NCBI GenBank assembly: GCA_945910005.1
Contig: OX246747.1
Span: 32,239,009-32,303,008 of the forward strand
Length of the DNA stretch: 64,000 bases
DNA from: Isoperla grammatica
Lineage: Eukaryota > Arthropoda > Insecta > Plecoptera > Perlodidae
Direction: 5' to 3'
Of this stretch, positions 11,540 to 22,334 are shown in pieces. Below the pieces are notes generated by a model that worked only from the letters and a program-made list of their open reading frames with translations, did no database searches and had not been told where the DNA came from. Each line of letters begins with the position of its first letter. The first letter of the stretch is position 1. Made by a program: the position numbers and the translations under genes.

Positions 11540-12842
11540 ATATCTTGTTTTATGCATAAATACACTTCTTGTTTTATGTGGATAAATACACTTCTTGTTT
11601 TATGTGCATAAATGCACTTCTTGTTTTATGTGTATAAATACACTTCTTGTTTTATGTGCATAAATACACTTCTTGTTTTATGTGGATAAATACACTTCTT
11701 GTTTTATGTGCATAAATACACTTCTTGTTTTATGTGTATAAATACACTTCTTGTTTTATGTGCATAAATACACTTCTTGTTTTATGTGCATAAATACACT
11801 TCTTGTTTTATGTGCATAAATACACTTCTTGTTTTATGTGTATAAATACACTTCTTGTTTTATGTGCATAAATACACTTCTTGTTTTATGTGCATAAATA
11901 CACTTCTTGTTTTATGTGCATAAATACACTTCTTGTTTTATGTGCATAAATACACTTCTTGTTTTATGTGTATAAATACACTTCTTGTTTTATGTGCATA
12001 AATACACTTCTTGTTTTATGTGCATAAATACACTTCTTGTTTTATGTGCATAAATACACTTCTTGTTTTATGTGCATAAATACACTTCTTGTTTTATGTG
12101 CATAAATACACTTCTTGTTTTATGTGTATAAATACACTTCTTGTTTTATGTGCATAAATACACTTCTTGTTTTATGTGTATAAATACACTTCTTGTTTTA
12201 TGTGCATAAATACACTTCTTGTTTTATGTGCATAAATACACTTCTTGTTTTATGTGCATAAATACACTTCTTGTTTTATGTGTATAAATACACTTCTTGT
12301 TTTATGTGCATAAATACACTTCTTGTTTTATGTGCATAAATACACTTCTTGTTTTATGTGTATAAATACACTTCTTGTTTTATGTGCATAAATACACTTC
12401 TTGTTTTATGTGCATAAATACACTTCTTGTTTTATGTGCATAAATACACTTCTTGTTTTATGTGCATAAATACACTTCTTGTTTTATGTGCATAAATACA
12501 CTTCTTGTTTTATGTGCATAAATACACTTCTTGTTTTATGTGCATAAATACACTTCTTGTTTTATGTGCATAAATACACTTCTTGTTTTATGTGCATAAA
12601 TACACTTCTTGTTTTATGTGCATAAATACACTTCTTGTTTTATGTGTATAAATACACTTCTTGTTTTATGTGCATAAATACACTTCTTGTTTTATGTGCA
12701 TAAATACACTTCTTGTTTTATGTGCATAAATACACTTCTTGTTTTATGTGCATAAATACACTTCTTGTTTTATGTGTATAAATACACTTCTTGTTTTATG
12801 TGCATAAATACACTTCTTGTTTTATGTGCATAAATACACATC
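11540..12842. repeat. 26-bp minisatellite, about 50 copies
   Basis: The unit is ACACTTCTTGTTTTATGTG followed by CATAAAT. Nearly all copies are identical except one base after TATGTG: C in most, T in about a quarter, and G in two units near the left end. The TATGTGCATA core is close to self-complementary. The near-perfect array suggests recent expansion. Confidence 0.95.
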
Positions 12843-13460
12843 TCGTTTTACTTCTATAGAATAAGATGGAACCCCATGATTGTGTTATGATCGAAATATT
12901 AACGGTAGGTTCATTTTTATGTCAGTATTGCCCAAAACGCGATTTAAAAATTATACCTGATATAACAAAAAAATTACATTTATAAATGATCACATAGTTT
13001 TCTTTATCTTCTCCTTTGTTGGCAAAATTGTGTGTAAACAAGTCGAAGATACTTCAAAATTTGTGATACCGTAATTAATGTAGATGTAGATGGTTTGTTT
13101 TGCTTGAAAACCTATTGTTGTGAAATCGTTCACCGATGCCTCCAGGGTTGCCGTAAAGGTTGGATAGTCTATTCACCATAATGCCCCATTTTATCGTCGA
13201 ATTACATTTCAGTTCATTTTTAATTTAATTTTTAATTTCCTGAATAACAACATATTTTGTGTATTTTTGTGCGTATTATATTTATTTACTGTTTACTTCT
13301 TACTTTAATTTATTTTTTACTTTATTTAGTACTAGTACTATGTGGTGTATCATTTTTTGTATTTACCCCCAACGGCATAAGCCACATTTTCTTTCTATCA
13401 CATTACTTCCATGCATGGTAAACCCTGAGTTATTCACCCCCACGTGACAGCTAAACAGAA
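12843..13460. other. No gene seen; AT-rich spacer
   Basis: A 62-codon frame at 13259-13447 lacks recognisable motifs. Confidence 0.4.
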
Positions 13461-13461
13461 A

Positions 13462-13520
13462 CAAGTAAAGTAGTCTAGGCGCATCCCAGCTGCTATCACC
13501 GTAAACAACATCTAACAATG
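13462..13520 (+). repeat. Left flanking direct repeat of SINE B
   Basis: A stretch of about 59 bp (AAGTAGTCTAGGCGCATCCC core, ending CTAACAATG) is repeated at 13947-14005 on the other side of the SINE, with about seven differences and a small indel. Confidence 0.75.
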
Positions 13521-13521
13521 A

Positions 13522-13944
13522 CTGTAAATAAAGTAAATAAAAATAAATTCACATTTACAGTCTACCCACTCAGTAACGAAACTGATTTGCAGTGGGGGAC
13601 TTTAATTTAAAGCGACTAAACCAACCCTGTAGGCTCCGAACACCATCGACGAGTGAGCGATAACCAATCAAAGATAGATATTTCAAATACGAAACATAAG
13701 AATCAGTGATTGGACAGTGCGTGGGAACACCTGCGGACAAATGTCAGAATCAACAATGCCGATTCAGAACAACTTTGAATTTTGTTGCTAGGACGGCTCC
13801 AAAGTCACCGTTTACTTATTCCTAAAACAAGATAGATGGAACTAAATCCTTACTAGAAGTTAAAAAACTTCTACCTGAACCGGGATTTGAACCCGGGTCC
13901 TTCTGCATTGGAAGCAGGGATGCTTACCACTGGACCAACGAGGC
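13522..13944 (-). mobile_element. tRNA-derived SINE, full copy B
   Basis: Read on the minus strand it opens with a 72-nt tRNA-like head (13944 to 13873): D-arm GGTCCAGTGGTAAGCAT, anticodon region CTGCTTCCAATGCAG and a T-arm containing GGGTTCAAATCCCGG. The head most resembles glycine tRNA-UCC, but the loop is shifted by one base and reads CCA if taken strictly, and two acceptor pairs fail. About 350 bp of body shared with copies A, C and D follows, ending in an A/T-rich tail near 13522. Confidence 0.75.
13873..13944 (-). tRNA. tRNA-like SINE head (probably not a functional tRNA)
   Basis: It is exactly tRNA length with intact A- and B-box-like sequences, so a covariance-model scan may score it. 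The acceptor stem has mismatches and it joins a repeated SINE body directly. I treat it as the promoter head of the SINE, derived from a glycine-type tRNA. A genuine gene that gave rise to the SINE is the less likely alternative. Confidence 0.35.
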
Positions 13945-13946
13945 AC

Positions 13947-14005
13947 CAAGTGAAGTAGCCTAGGCGCATCCCAGCTGCTCTCGCTGTAAACAATCTCTAA
14001 CAATG
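13947..14005 (+). repeat. Right flanking direct repeat of SINE B
   Basis: Partner of 13462-13520 (AAGTAGCCTAGGCGCATCCC core). It is far longer than a normal SINE target duplication, so a local duplication or gene conversion is likely. Confidence 0.75.
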
Positions 14006-14161
14006 TATGTCGTAAACAAGCTGTGTTCCGAGAAGGAAGGTAGGTGGCTCTAATTATGACAAGAGTTCTCCTTGTGTACTAGGCTAAGTGTTCCCTCGAG
14101 ACAACACACCGTAGGCTACCTACTCTGCGTGCCAACCTAAAAAGCACCATGTCAATCAATA

Positions 14162-14330
14162 CTATAGGTAACCCAAGACTACCTTACATATGCTTTCGTC
14201 ACAGCCGAGGTAATCGTAGCCAACCAGCGAACCGCCCGAGAAAAGCGCGCGCAGATAACGATTGCTTATTGGCTAGGAATACCTCGCCTGTGACGAAAGC
14301 TTGTGTAAGGTTGTCTTGGGTTGCCTATAG
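14162..14330. mobile_element. Palindromic MITE, family 1 copy b
   Basis: The ends are CTATAGGTAACCCAAGAC and its mirror GTCTTGGGTTGCCTATAG. Inner arms carry GCTTTCGTCACAG and CTGTGACGAAAGC. It shares its layout with 9438-9603 and 22467-22620. A copy of CTCTGCGTGCCAACCTAA sits immediately to its left, at about 14122. Confidence 0.85.
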
Positions 14331-14798
14331 TCCCATCGAAAGTATACTGGCCACGCCATAAGAAGCAAGATATCCCCTTAAAATTCTGAGAAGAGACGGT
14401 CGCTCCACACGGTCTATTTCAACGGTATTCACCGCGGGATTTCCCGATACCTGTATTGTTATTGTCCACTGCATTGACTGCACCAACCGTGAATGGAATG
14501 CAACCCTACTACGTCTGACAATGCGGGCGTTATTATCACTACAATACCCGAGGCAAGAGAACGGGATGCAACTATATTTAGGTTTGTAGTTGTCACACGC
14601 GTCACTAACCTATTACATAATCCGTGACGACAACACCTTGCAAGTTAACGCGACTTGACTATATTCACATACCCATCTCAGGTCATTGTCTACTGCCCCT
14701 TTCAACCGCGCCAATTGAAAGAAAATCAACAGATACCTGTCGTACTTTCACACATTCGTAAATGCATGGTTCGGCTTAGTCGAGTGCACAGGCGGTTT
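14331..14798. other. No gene seen
   Basis: Unique-looking DNA of mixed composition. No frame with recognisable motifs. Confidence 0.35.
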
Positions 14799-14806
14799 GG
14801 CCACAC

Positions 14807-15953
14807 TAGAGATGCGAATTTGTGGGAAACGTACGGCCCGGCCCGGCCCGTGGCCCGGCCCGAAACTGTCTGGCCCGAGTGCGGCCCGACAAGGTAAAAA
14901 CCTACTGCCGCCCGGCCCGAACCCGGCCCGAAAGATGTTGATTCCGGCCCGGCCCGGCCCGGCCCGAAAGTCGGCCCGAAAGCCCGAAAGCCCGGCCCGG
15001 CCCGAAAGCCCGAAAGCCAGAAAGCCCGGCCCGAAAGCCCGAAAGCCCGGCCCGGCCCGAAAGCCCGAAAACCCGGCCTGGCCTTATAGTAAAGCCGCCG
15101 CCGACACAAAACGTATCGATTTAGTCGATCGCCACAGTGGTGGCTTTAGGGGTAGGGAATAGGAGAATGTTGAGTGTGGGTGGGTGAACTGTGGCCTGTG
15201 GAGAACTCCAAAAAACAAACTGCTTACCGCTGCTTAGATAATTAAACTGAAGCAGCTCTATATTCAATTTTATGGAATTTTTTTTTTAATTATAAAAAAC
15301 ATTATTAAATATTGATATCCAGCCCCAAAATGCTGGCCAGGAAAGCCAAAAGCCCTACCCGGCACGAAAGCCCGCACCGGCCCGAAAGCCCGAACCGGCC
15401 CGAAAGCCCGAAAACCCGGCCCGGCCCGGCCCGAAAGAGCGGCCTGGCCTTATAGTAAAGTCGCCGCCGACACAAAACGTATCGATTTAGTCGATCGCCA
15501 CAGTGTTGGCTATAGGGGTAAGGAATAGGAGAATGTTGTGTGTGGGTGGGTGGACTGTGGTCTGTGGAGAACTCCAAAAAACAAACTGCTTACTGCTGCT
15601 TTGATAATTAAACTGAAGCAGCTCTATATTCAATTTTAAAGAATTATTTTTTTTTATTGTAAAAACATTATTAAATGATGATATCCAGCCCCAAATTGCT
15701 GGCCAGGGAAGCCAGAAGTCCGACCTGGCCCGAAATTCCGACTCGGCCCGAAAGCCCGAACCGGCCCGCAAGCCCGACTCGGCCCGAAAGCCCGAAAGCC
15801 CGAAAGCCTGGCCCGGCCCGGCCAGAACTTTCAATGCTTCGGCCCGATACCGGCCCGAAGCCCGAAGCTAACTTAAGAAACCCGGCCCGGCCCGGCCCGA
15901 AAGTTGGGCCGGGCCGGGCTTTCGGGCCGTTCGGGCCAAAATTCCCATCTCTA
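14807..15953. mobile_element. Non-autonomous hAT-like transposon
   Basis: The flanks carry a perfect 8-bp duplication GGCCACAC (14799-14806 and 15954-15961). The ends start TAGAGATGCGAATT on the left and TAGAGATGGGAATT on the right, read inward. Both subterminal zones and the middle are packed with CCCGAAAG and CCCGGC short repeats, the kind of motif a hAT transposase could bind. A segment of about 375 bp inside is tandemly duplicated (about 15070-15444 and 15445-15720). No transposase frame exists; the Pro/Gly-rich open frames are by-products of the repeats. Length 1147 bp. Confidence 0.85.
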
Positions 15954-16116
15954 GGCCACACCCACTGTTACAGGTAACCAACGGAAGGTTTTAAATTATC
16001 CCCAATCTACCTGTTTAGATTAGATGGTAGGAATTATTAGCGAAGTAGAAAATAAAATTGTCCCGTCATTGGACTCGGCTGTGACGTAAGCATCAGAATA
16101 CTCACTTTGGGTCTAC

Positions 16117-16612
16117 TATACTCTGCGTGCCAACCTAAGAAGCATCCTGCCAATCACTACACACAAAGAGCGACTTAGCCGCGTCGTCTCCTTTGTTGAC
16201 AGTTGTAAATGTCAATCTTGTCTACTCTGCGTGCCAACCTAAGAAGCACCCTGCCAATCACTACACACAAAGAGCGACTTAGCCGCGTCGTCTCCTTTGT
16301 TGACAGTTGTAAATGTCAATCTTGTCTACTCTGCGTGCCAACCTAAGAAGCATCCTGCCAATCACTACACACAAAGAGCGACTTAGCCGCGTCGTCTCCT
16401 TTGTTGACAGTTGTAAATGTCAATCTTGTCTACTCTGCGTGCCAACCTAAGAAGCATCCTGCCAATCACTACACACAAAGAGCGACTTAGCCGCGTCGTC
16501 TCCTTTGTTGACAGTTGTAAATGTCAATCTTGTCTACTCTGCGTGCCAACCTAAGAAGCACCCTGCCAATCACTACACACCTTTGTTGACAGTTGTAAAT
16601 GTCAATCTTGTC
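16117..16612. repeat. 104-bp tandem repeat, 4.8 copies
   Basis: Units begin CTCTGCGTGCCAACCTAAGA at 16121, 16225, 16329, 16433 and 16537. Copies are nearly identical; the last lacks about 25 bp (AAAGAGCGACTTAGCC region). The opening motif recurs alone at about 7521 and 14122, and inverted at 16826-16866. Confidence 0.95.
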
Positions 16613-16825
16613 TAAAATCTCAAGCGGCAGTCAACGGGGTGGACACACAGTTACAAAATGGGGACCTTCCCCTGGTGTTTGTCGCGTTTCCGTTGCGCTA
16701 AAGGTCGAAAGATCCATTCGGTTTGTAGCTGTCGGTACCGGCTAAGAAGGTGAGTGCTTTGCTGAATAATGGGGATGATTGACGTTTATGATCTCCAAGC
16801 AATACCATCGCCTTCCTTTGAGGTT

Positions 16826-16866
16826 AGTGATTGGCAGGGTGCTTCTTAGGTTGGCACGCAGAGTTC
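16826..16866 (-). repeat. Inverted partner of the 104-bp unit start
   Basis: The segment TAGTGATTGGCAGGGTGCTT followed by CTTAGGTTGGCACGCAGAG is the exact reverse complement of the first part of each 104-bp unit. The pair could be the two ends of one inverted-repeat element. Confidence 0.7.
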
Positions 16867-16945
16867 AGGTAGTGGAGATGTACATCATTTGAGAAATGCC
16901 AAGATCGACTGATTTTCTTGTTCTCAACTATGCCACGGACCCACT
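16866..16945 (-). repeat. 80-bp interspersed repeat, copy 1
   Basis: CAGGTAGTGGAGATGTACAT through TTCTTGTTCTCAACTATGCC to GGACCCACT matches 20647-20729 in reverse complement with a few mismatches and a 3-bp indel. Function unknown. Confidence 0.75.
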
Positions 16946-17402
16946 TTAGTTGGCAAGTTGTCCACTAGGGCACCAACGGAGCGCCACCAATCATGTATTA
17001 GGACTGTATAACACCTGTTGTCAAGCGTAACAGTGGGGCCTTCATTTTACTCGACAATTCTTGCTATTTCGTAAACACTTGTCGCACGCCCTGAAGTAAA
17101 CGGATGGTGTTTGGCAGCACAACGCTTACTAGACGTTACTTATCAACCTCTTTGCATTGTCTCTGTGGCTTTGGCACCGCCTTCAGGACTTTACATATCA
17201 ACCTCTTTGCATTGTTTCTGTCTTGGCGGAAATAGAAATTCACTTTTCACACACAAAAACGTTTTGTTGTTCAATTATTCTGTGCTAAGTGTTGAACTGT
17301 CTGCTGATTTATAACGTTTCAGTGCCATACCCAGATTAACGCACGCTATAAATATCTGTTATGTGCGGGCTCGTTGATTGCAGGGGGAAGGGGGGGGGGG
17401 TG
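16946..17402. other. No gene seen; short tandem duplication
   Basis: ATCAACCTCTTTGCATTGT occurs twice, at about 17141 and 17198, as a partial duplication of about 57 bp. A G-run lies at 17390-17400. No coding frame is supported. Confidence 0.4.
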
Positions 17403-17684
17403 CAGTGGCGTATCCAGGAATTGGGAAAGGGCGGATTCAACCCATATTATAGAGAACATAAGTGGAAAAAATTCTCGTCAAGGTCATTTTGATGCAAATC
17501 TGTGCATTTTACATCGGCCAACTGAAACAAAATTTCTAAGTTGATGCGTGTGTTTTGAACAAAAACTAATGTATTTGGTATTAATACAAAAATACTGTCC
17601 TTATATAGAAAGCTGAACGGTAATTTCTCACTTTTCCTTTGCGAAAGGGGGGCTTTTGTCCCACCCCCCTTGGATACACCACTA
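17403..17684. mobile_element. Inverted-repeat element, CAGTGGCGTATCCA ends
   Basis: The left end CAGTGGCGTATCCAGG and the right end, read inward as TAGTGGTGTATCCAAGG, form terminal inverted repeats of about 16 bp. They look like widespread hAT-type ends. G-rich flanks hide any target duplication. No coding. Confidence 0.6.
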
Positions 17685-18225
17685 GGAGGGGGGGGGGGGG
17701 GGAGAGTGTGATGCTTTATACCAACCCACCAAAATACGTTTTTTTAGGCAAGAAATTTTTCACAAAACAACATGACTATGTGCGTACGCCAGTTTATCGA
17801 CTTTTGAAATGATCGCGGTCGTCTCAAATGATATAAATGTCGACCATTTGAGACATCGAGCAACTAGTTACCGTATGGCGAACTTTGTCGATCATTTGGG
17901 ACGTCGATTAAATGAGATTTCGATCAAATAAGAACCCAGACTCACAACGATCGACGATCATTCGGTCTCCTCCCAACATCATGAAAACTATTAAAAAAAA
18001 CAAATTCAATAGTTTTTTAAACTAAATTTAACTTATACACCTTTCTAATAACAAACCAAACTATATACAGCTACCATTATGAGGTATGATTAAACATTTT
18101 AATTTCGCGTCCTTTTAATATTGGCGTAAGCTTTTTCTCCTCTTAAAAACTTTACTGTAAGTTTATCTGTCGCCTCTTTGACGACGCTGGTGACATTAGA
18201 GTTTTATGTCGGTCGTGTTGTTTAC

Positions 18226-18265
<40 letters not shown>

Positions 18266-18837
18266 ACACGGTTTGCTGTCATTCCAACGAGACAGTCGGC
18301 TTTCGAAACACCATCGATATTGTGAGAGGGGGGGGGGGGAGGGGAGGGGGGGGGTCCCTAGTGAACTCTGGCCCCGGCAATGTGTTGGTAATGCATATTA
18401 ATCACCTAGAATTTACATTTTCATAACCTTGGATGCGGGTAAAGTGGAAGCAATGGTTGAAATAGAGAGGTGTTTAAGGGTGTACACTATATAATGTGTT
18501 TCTAAGCATTACCGGTTTTATGTTGCTTGTAAAAAGAAGTATTATATGTGTTTTAAGTATTATTATTTGCTTCATTCGATAAATTATTTCTTTTGTTTAT
18601 GTATATTTGAATAGATGTTTATATGCCTAAATGTAGTTGCCTTCGTCTATAGTAATTTCAAATTTCTTTTAACAGTGTTGTACCGTATACATTGTAAGAT
18701 GCTTTTGTTTTTCTTGCGCTGTCAACTAGATGTAATATTTCATTCTTCCTGAGAGCTTTAGAAGTCCCTGAGGCATAATGTGTCATATATATACGGGTGA
18801 CAGTAACGATCGTGTAAAAGTCATCGTACAACATCTT
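17685..18837. other. No gene seen; low-complexity tracts
   Basis: Contains G-runs (17688-17701 and 18327-18353) and a (CT)n tract at about 18229-18262. The 82-codon frame across the CT tract is a by-product. Confidence 0.45.
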
Positions 18838-18960
18838 CGGTAATGCTTCCATCACGGGTGGGTGAGCGGCAGCCAACCAGCGGCCGTGGCTAATTGAAAT
18901 ACCTGCTCGGGTTGGCCAAGACCGTAAACACGTTATTGACTGAAGACGAAAGCATTACCG
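18838..18960. mobile_element. Small inverted-repeat element
   Basis: CGGTAATGCTTCCATC at the left is mirrored by GACGAAAGCATTACCG at the right. The interior includes AGCCAACCAGC and GGTTGGCCAAG arms. It is 123 bp and similar in style to MITE family 1. Confidence 0.6.
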
Positions 18961-20646
18961 TAGTTGCTGTTCGACTACTATACCGTGTTTTGCGTCGCAT
19001 GAAAAGATAATATTGTAAAAGAAGACACACGGATATAATAATATGGATTTTGACAAAACCTGTAACCGCAGAAACGAAATGACAACATCAAAAATCTTAG
19101 TAAAGAACATTACACATCATTAAACAATGAATTACTGACTCTGAATGTGAATTGATTTATGTATTTTATTTAATTTAGGGAAATAAAATAGCTATGAAAA
19201 TTAGAAACATGTTTGCAATACGTATTCTTGAATTGTTGCTTTTCTTAGCTGTGAAAACTTTTCGCTAGAAAGTTCGTAGATATGGACGCGCTCGCTTATC
19301 AACGCGTCACACAGAGCGTTTTCCTAGTTAATTATATCTCAAGAATGCTACTCGAAGTCGAAAATCTGAGTCAACAACGCACTGTATTTTGTTAAGCCCT
19401 ATACAGACTGAATGAACTATTATAACCATTAGCGTTATAAACTCGATAATATTAGTAAGCTTATAAAATTAATTAGGAATAAAAATCATACTGATTATAA
19501 TGTAAGACCCATTTAGTATGTAGGGCTTACCAAACCACAGTATTTTTTAATTATCTATAGAAAGCTTCAGGATTTAAAAAAAAATGATTCCTTCTCGGAA
19601 TTTGGGTTTGTATAAGCTAAACAATTTGGATTAAAAAACTTTAAAATTACGTAATTGTTAGGAATTTAATAATCTCTGTATTAAAAAATGTATTCAACAA
19701 TTTAAAATGTCTTAGTTGTGTGTAAATGCTAAGTCAAAAGGGCCCCTATAGTGTTGCCCTGCTTCAGGCGAATACATATATAGGAAATTAATTAATTAAA
19801 GGAGGAATAGAAATTCCTCAGAATACAGAATATAGTAATACCGACGTTATGCATAGGTAGATAATACCAGTAAAATTCATATTTATATGACGGCTCTTCT
19901 AAACTAAGAGACGAATTAACCGGGAATCTAAACCTGGGTCTTCGGCAGTAGACCGGAGAAATAACTCCACAACACAAAAAAAAACATCACATTTCTGTGT
20001 TACCTATACGGATAACGCAAAAGCAAATTAATGATCTATTAGTTTTTTATATTCGCTGATAAAATATTGAGATAACTTATTTGATCAGATTCGTGTAACA
20101 AAATTGAAATGTTCTACTTTTTTTAAGTATAAGATTTTTTTTAAAACAACAATACCATTATTACCAAAATGAAAGCAATGTCGCTTCAAGTGTTTCAAGC
20201 TGAAAATTATATCTCGCCAGAATAAATTATACCTACACCGTATTGTTCTCGGAAAACATTTTCACAATCTTATTTTTACAAGAAAAATTAATTCCACCTA
20301 GTTTTTTTTGGTCTTGTTTGTCAGAAGTTTTGTAAACACGTCAATCAATCACTTATATACGTAATTACCCAATTACCCAAAGTCCGCGATGACAGAAATA
20401 TCAACCTCGTATTCCATAGAGCGAACAACATGTTGAGTAGTCATGTTGACTGGTAAAGTATCATGTTTTCACGTTGACAAATTTAATGGCATCATTGCTT
20501 TTATCATTGACTTGACATAGGAAAAACACTTTATGTTCTGGTTTCAATGCAATGAACACAGCCGAGAAGTTTTTTTTTCTTCATTAGATCAATAGTATTG
20601 CGTCAGCAACAACATCAAAAAGAGTTATTTTAATGATAATAACTAC
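18961..20646. other. AT-rich region with repeat scraps
   Basis: A reversed CTGTAGGGCTTACC-type repeat lies at 19328-19416, with a partial copy at 19510-19545. A degenerate tRNA-like block (CAGGTTTAGATTCCCGG on the minus strand) lies at about 19918-19975. No protein gene is supported. Confidence 0.45.
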
Positions 20647-20729
20647 AGTGGGTCCGTGGCTTAGTTGAGAACAAGAAAATCAGTCGATCTTCTTGGCATT
20701 TCACAAATGATGTACACTCCCACTACCTG
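20647..20729 (+). repeat. 80-bp interspersed repeat, copy 2
   Basis: Inverted partner of 16866-16945. It starts AGTGGGTCCGTGGCTTAG and ends CCACTACCTGG. Confidence 0.75.
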
Positions 20730-20856
20730 GCTAGCACAAACATGAGACGAAATCACCGAATTCATTACCGTGCATACATTACACACAGAAATTAATACAT
20801 TATTTAGCTTATACGGGAGTGTTTCCTGACTAAATAAGCAAATAGAGAAATTAACG

Positions 20857-21915
20857 AGCAAAGCTTTCGACCTTGTGCCACACCGAAGGTTGTTAAGGAA
20901 ATTAGAGCATTACGGTATCCAAGGTCAACTGCTCCTGTGGTGCACCTCGTTTTTAACAGGAAGAACACAACACGTGGTGTACGGTGGACACAAATCCGGA
21001 AGTGTTCGTGTTACCTCTGGGGTGCCACAGGGGTCAGTGTTGGGGCCTCTATTTTTCGTAACATACATGATGGACCTCCCAGCATGCGTGTCCTCTCCAA
21101 TTGCAATGTACGCGGATGACTGCACCGTGTACAAACCTATCAACAACGAAGACGACGCAGCTCTCCTGCAGGCAGACCTTGACAACATTTTCCTGTGGTG
21201 CAGTGTCAACCAAATGAGGCTTAACACCAGCAAAACAACTTACATTCGTATCTCCCGTTCATCTAAACCAATAGACAGTAATTACAGTATCGACAACAAC
21301 TCCCTCACCAGCTGCAATACTATCAAACTTCTAGGCATCACTCTAACAAACGATCTAAAATGGAATCTACACACAAACATTATTCGATCAAAGTGTTCTA
21401 AATTATTAGGCTTCATAAATAGAAACCTCAGGGACAGCAAAGTGCGTACTCGCAGGATAGCGTACATGGCGATAGTGAGGCCCACCTTGCTCTATGGAAT
21501 CCCTGCGTGGCACCCTACGTCGGTCTCCAACATCAACAAACTGGAGGTCATACAAAATCGGGCAACAAACATGATAGTGGGCTACAAAACCGACCTTAAC
21601 ACCCAGGCAAGAAGGAAAATGCTTCACATCCCCTCCGTTAGCGCGTATCTACAACGCGCCGACTTGATTTTCCTGCGTGGCTGTATGAGCGGGAAGATAG
21701 ACCTCGACGTTCGGCTGCAGCTTGACTACAGGACCGTGGAGCGAGGGAGGGGACCGCAGCAAGGCGTATATCTCCGAGCGCCCCGGGCCACCACGCTCAG
21801 CTACCAACGCTCACTGTACCACCGAGCCAGCGGCCTGTGGAACGCCCTTCCAAGTGGTACTAAATTAATGGCATCCAAAGAATTCAACCGAGCCATTAAG
21901 ACCATGTACCACTGA
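20857..21915 (+). CDS. Reverse-transcriptase C-terminal part (LINE fragment)
   Basis: The frame encodes the palm and thumb part of a non-LTR reverse transcriptase. Visible are motif A (AFDLV, first catalytic Asp), motif B (SGVPQGSVLGPLFF) and motif C (YADD, the paired Asp residues). The usual tail follows: LLYGIPAW, LEVIQNRATNMI, HRASGLWNALP. The frame is open for about 350 codons, so the copy is fairly young. It has lost its 5' half, endonuclease and ORF1 and has no start codon of its own; the first Met-like position at 20875 is a GTG inside the domain. It is not expected to be a working gene. Confidence 0.85.
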   Translation, partial: SKAFDLVPHRRLLRKLEHYGIQGQLLLWCTSFLTGRTQHVVYGGHKSGSVRVTSGVPQGSVLGPLFFVTYMMDLPACVSSPIAMYADDCTVYKPINNEDDAALLQADLDNIFLWCSVNQMRLNTSKTTYIRISRSSKPIDSNYSIDNNSLTSCNTIKLLGITLTNDLKWNLHTNIIRSKCSKLLGFINRNLRDSKVRTRRIAYMAIVRPTLLYGIPAWHPTSVSNINKLEVIQNRATNMIVGYKTDLNTQARRKMLHIPSVSAYLQRADLIFLRGCMSGKIDLDVRLQLDYRTVERGRGPQQGVYLRAPRATTLSYQRSLYHRASGLWNALPSGTKLMASKEFNRAIKTMYH

Positions 21916-22312
21916 ATCCTGTCCACACTGACACAGCGATATCGACAACCTAGCAATGTATACTGACATGATAACGAACAATTGATGGACTTATTGATTT
22001 GGTTAGATAATAAGTTAAGGCCTCATTTCATAAACATCACCCATCACCTCACGCGTCATATTACATCGCCTATTTATGTTCATTCTCATCGTCCATTCAT
22101 CACATGTCATTAGACTTATTTTAATTAGTATTACATCAAATATTCATATGCCTTAGTATTAGTTTAAATTTACATGGATGCAGGACACAACCCTTGTGGA
22201 TGGACCGTTGGCCCGCTTCCTGCATCCTTTCAAAAATTAGGCATTTATATTAAGTAATTACTTTCAATGTACAATGTCTGATATTGATAAATAAATAATA
22301 ATAATAATAATA
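20857..22312 (+). mobile_element. 5'-truncated non-LTR retrotransposon (CR1/L2/Jockey-like)
   Basis: LINE homology begins abruptly at about 20857 (SKAFDLVPH) inside the reverse-transcriptase domain, just before catalytic motif A. It runs through the stop at 21915 and a 3' region of about 370 bp, ending in a TAAATAATAATAATAATAA tail near 22288-22312. The shape is that of an incomplete target-primed insertion. No obvious target duplication was found. Confidence 0.8.
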
Positions 22313-22334
22313 AGATCAATGTATTTAGTTTTTT

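Noticed and set aside
11540..12842. CRISPR-like regular repeat array
   Set aside because: Units are contiguous with no unique spacers and no cas genes; the context is a metazoan genome. It is a minisatellite. The same holds for the 43-bp array at 57.3-60.4 kb.
13873..13944. Functional tRNA-Gly or tRNA-Trp gene
   Set aside because: Acceptor-stem mismatches, ambiguous anticodon loop and direct fusion to a repeated body indicate a SINE head.
14726..15977. Pro/Gly/Arg-rich frames resembling collagen or antifreeze-like proteins
   Set aside because: They arise from CCCGAAAG/CCCGGC repeats within a bounded hAT-like element and are open on both strands.
20875..21915. Independent host gene with reverse-transcriptase activity
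   Set aside because: The apparent start is a GTG within the RT domain, the homology begins truncated and a LINE tail follows; it is a dead retrotransposon copy.
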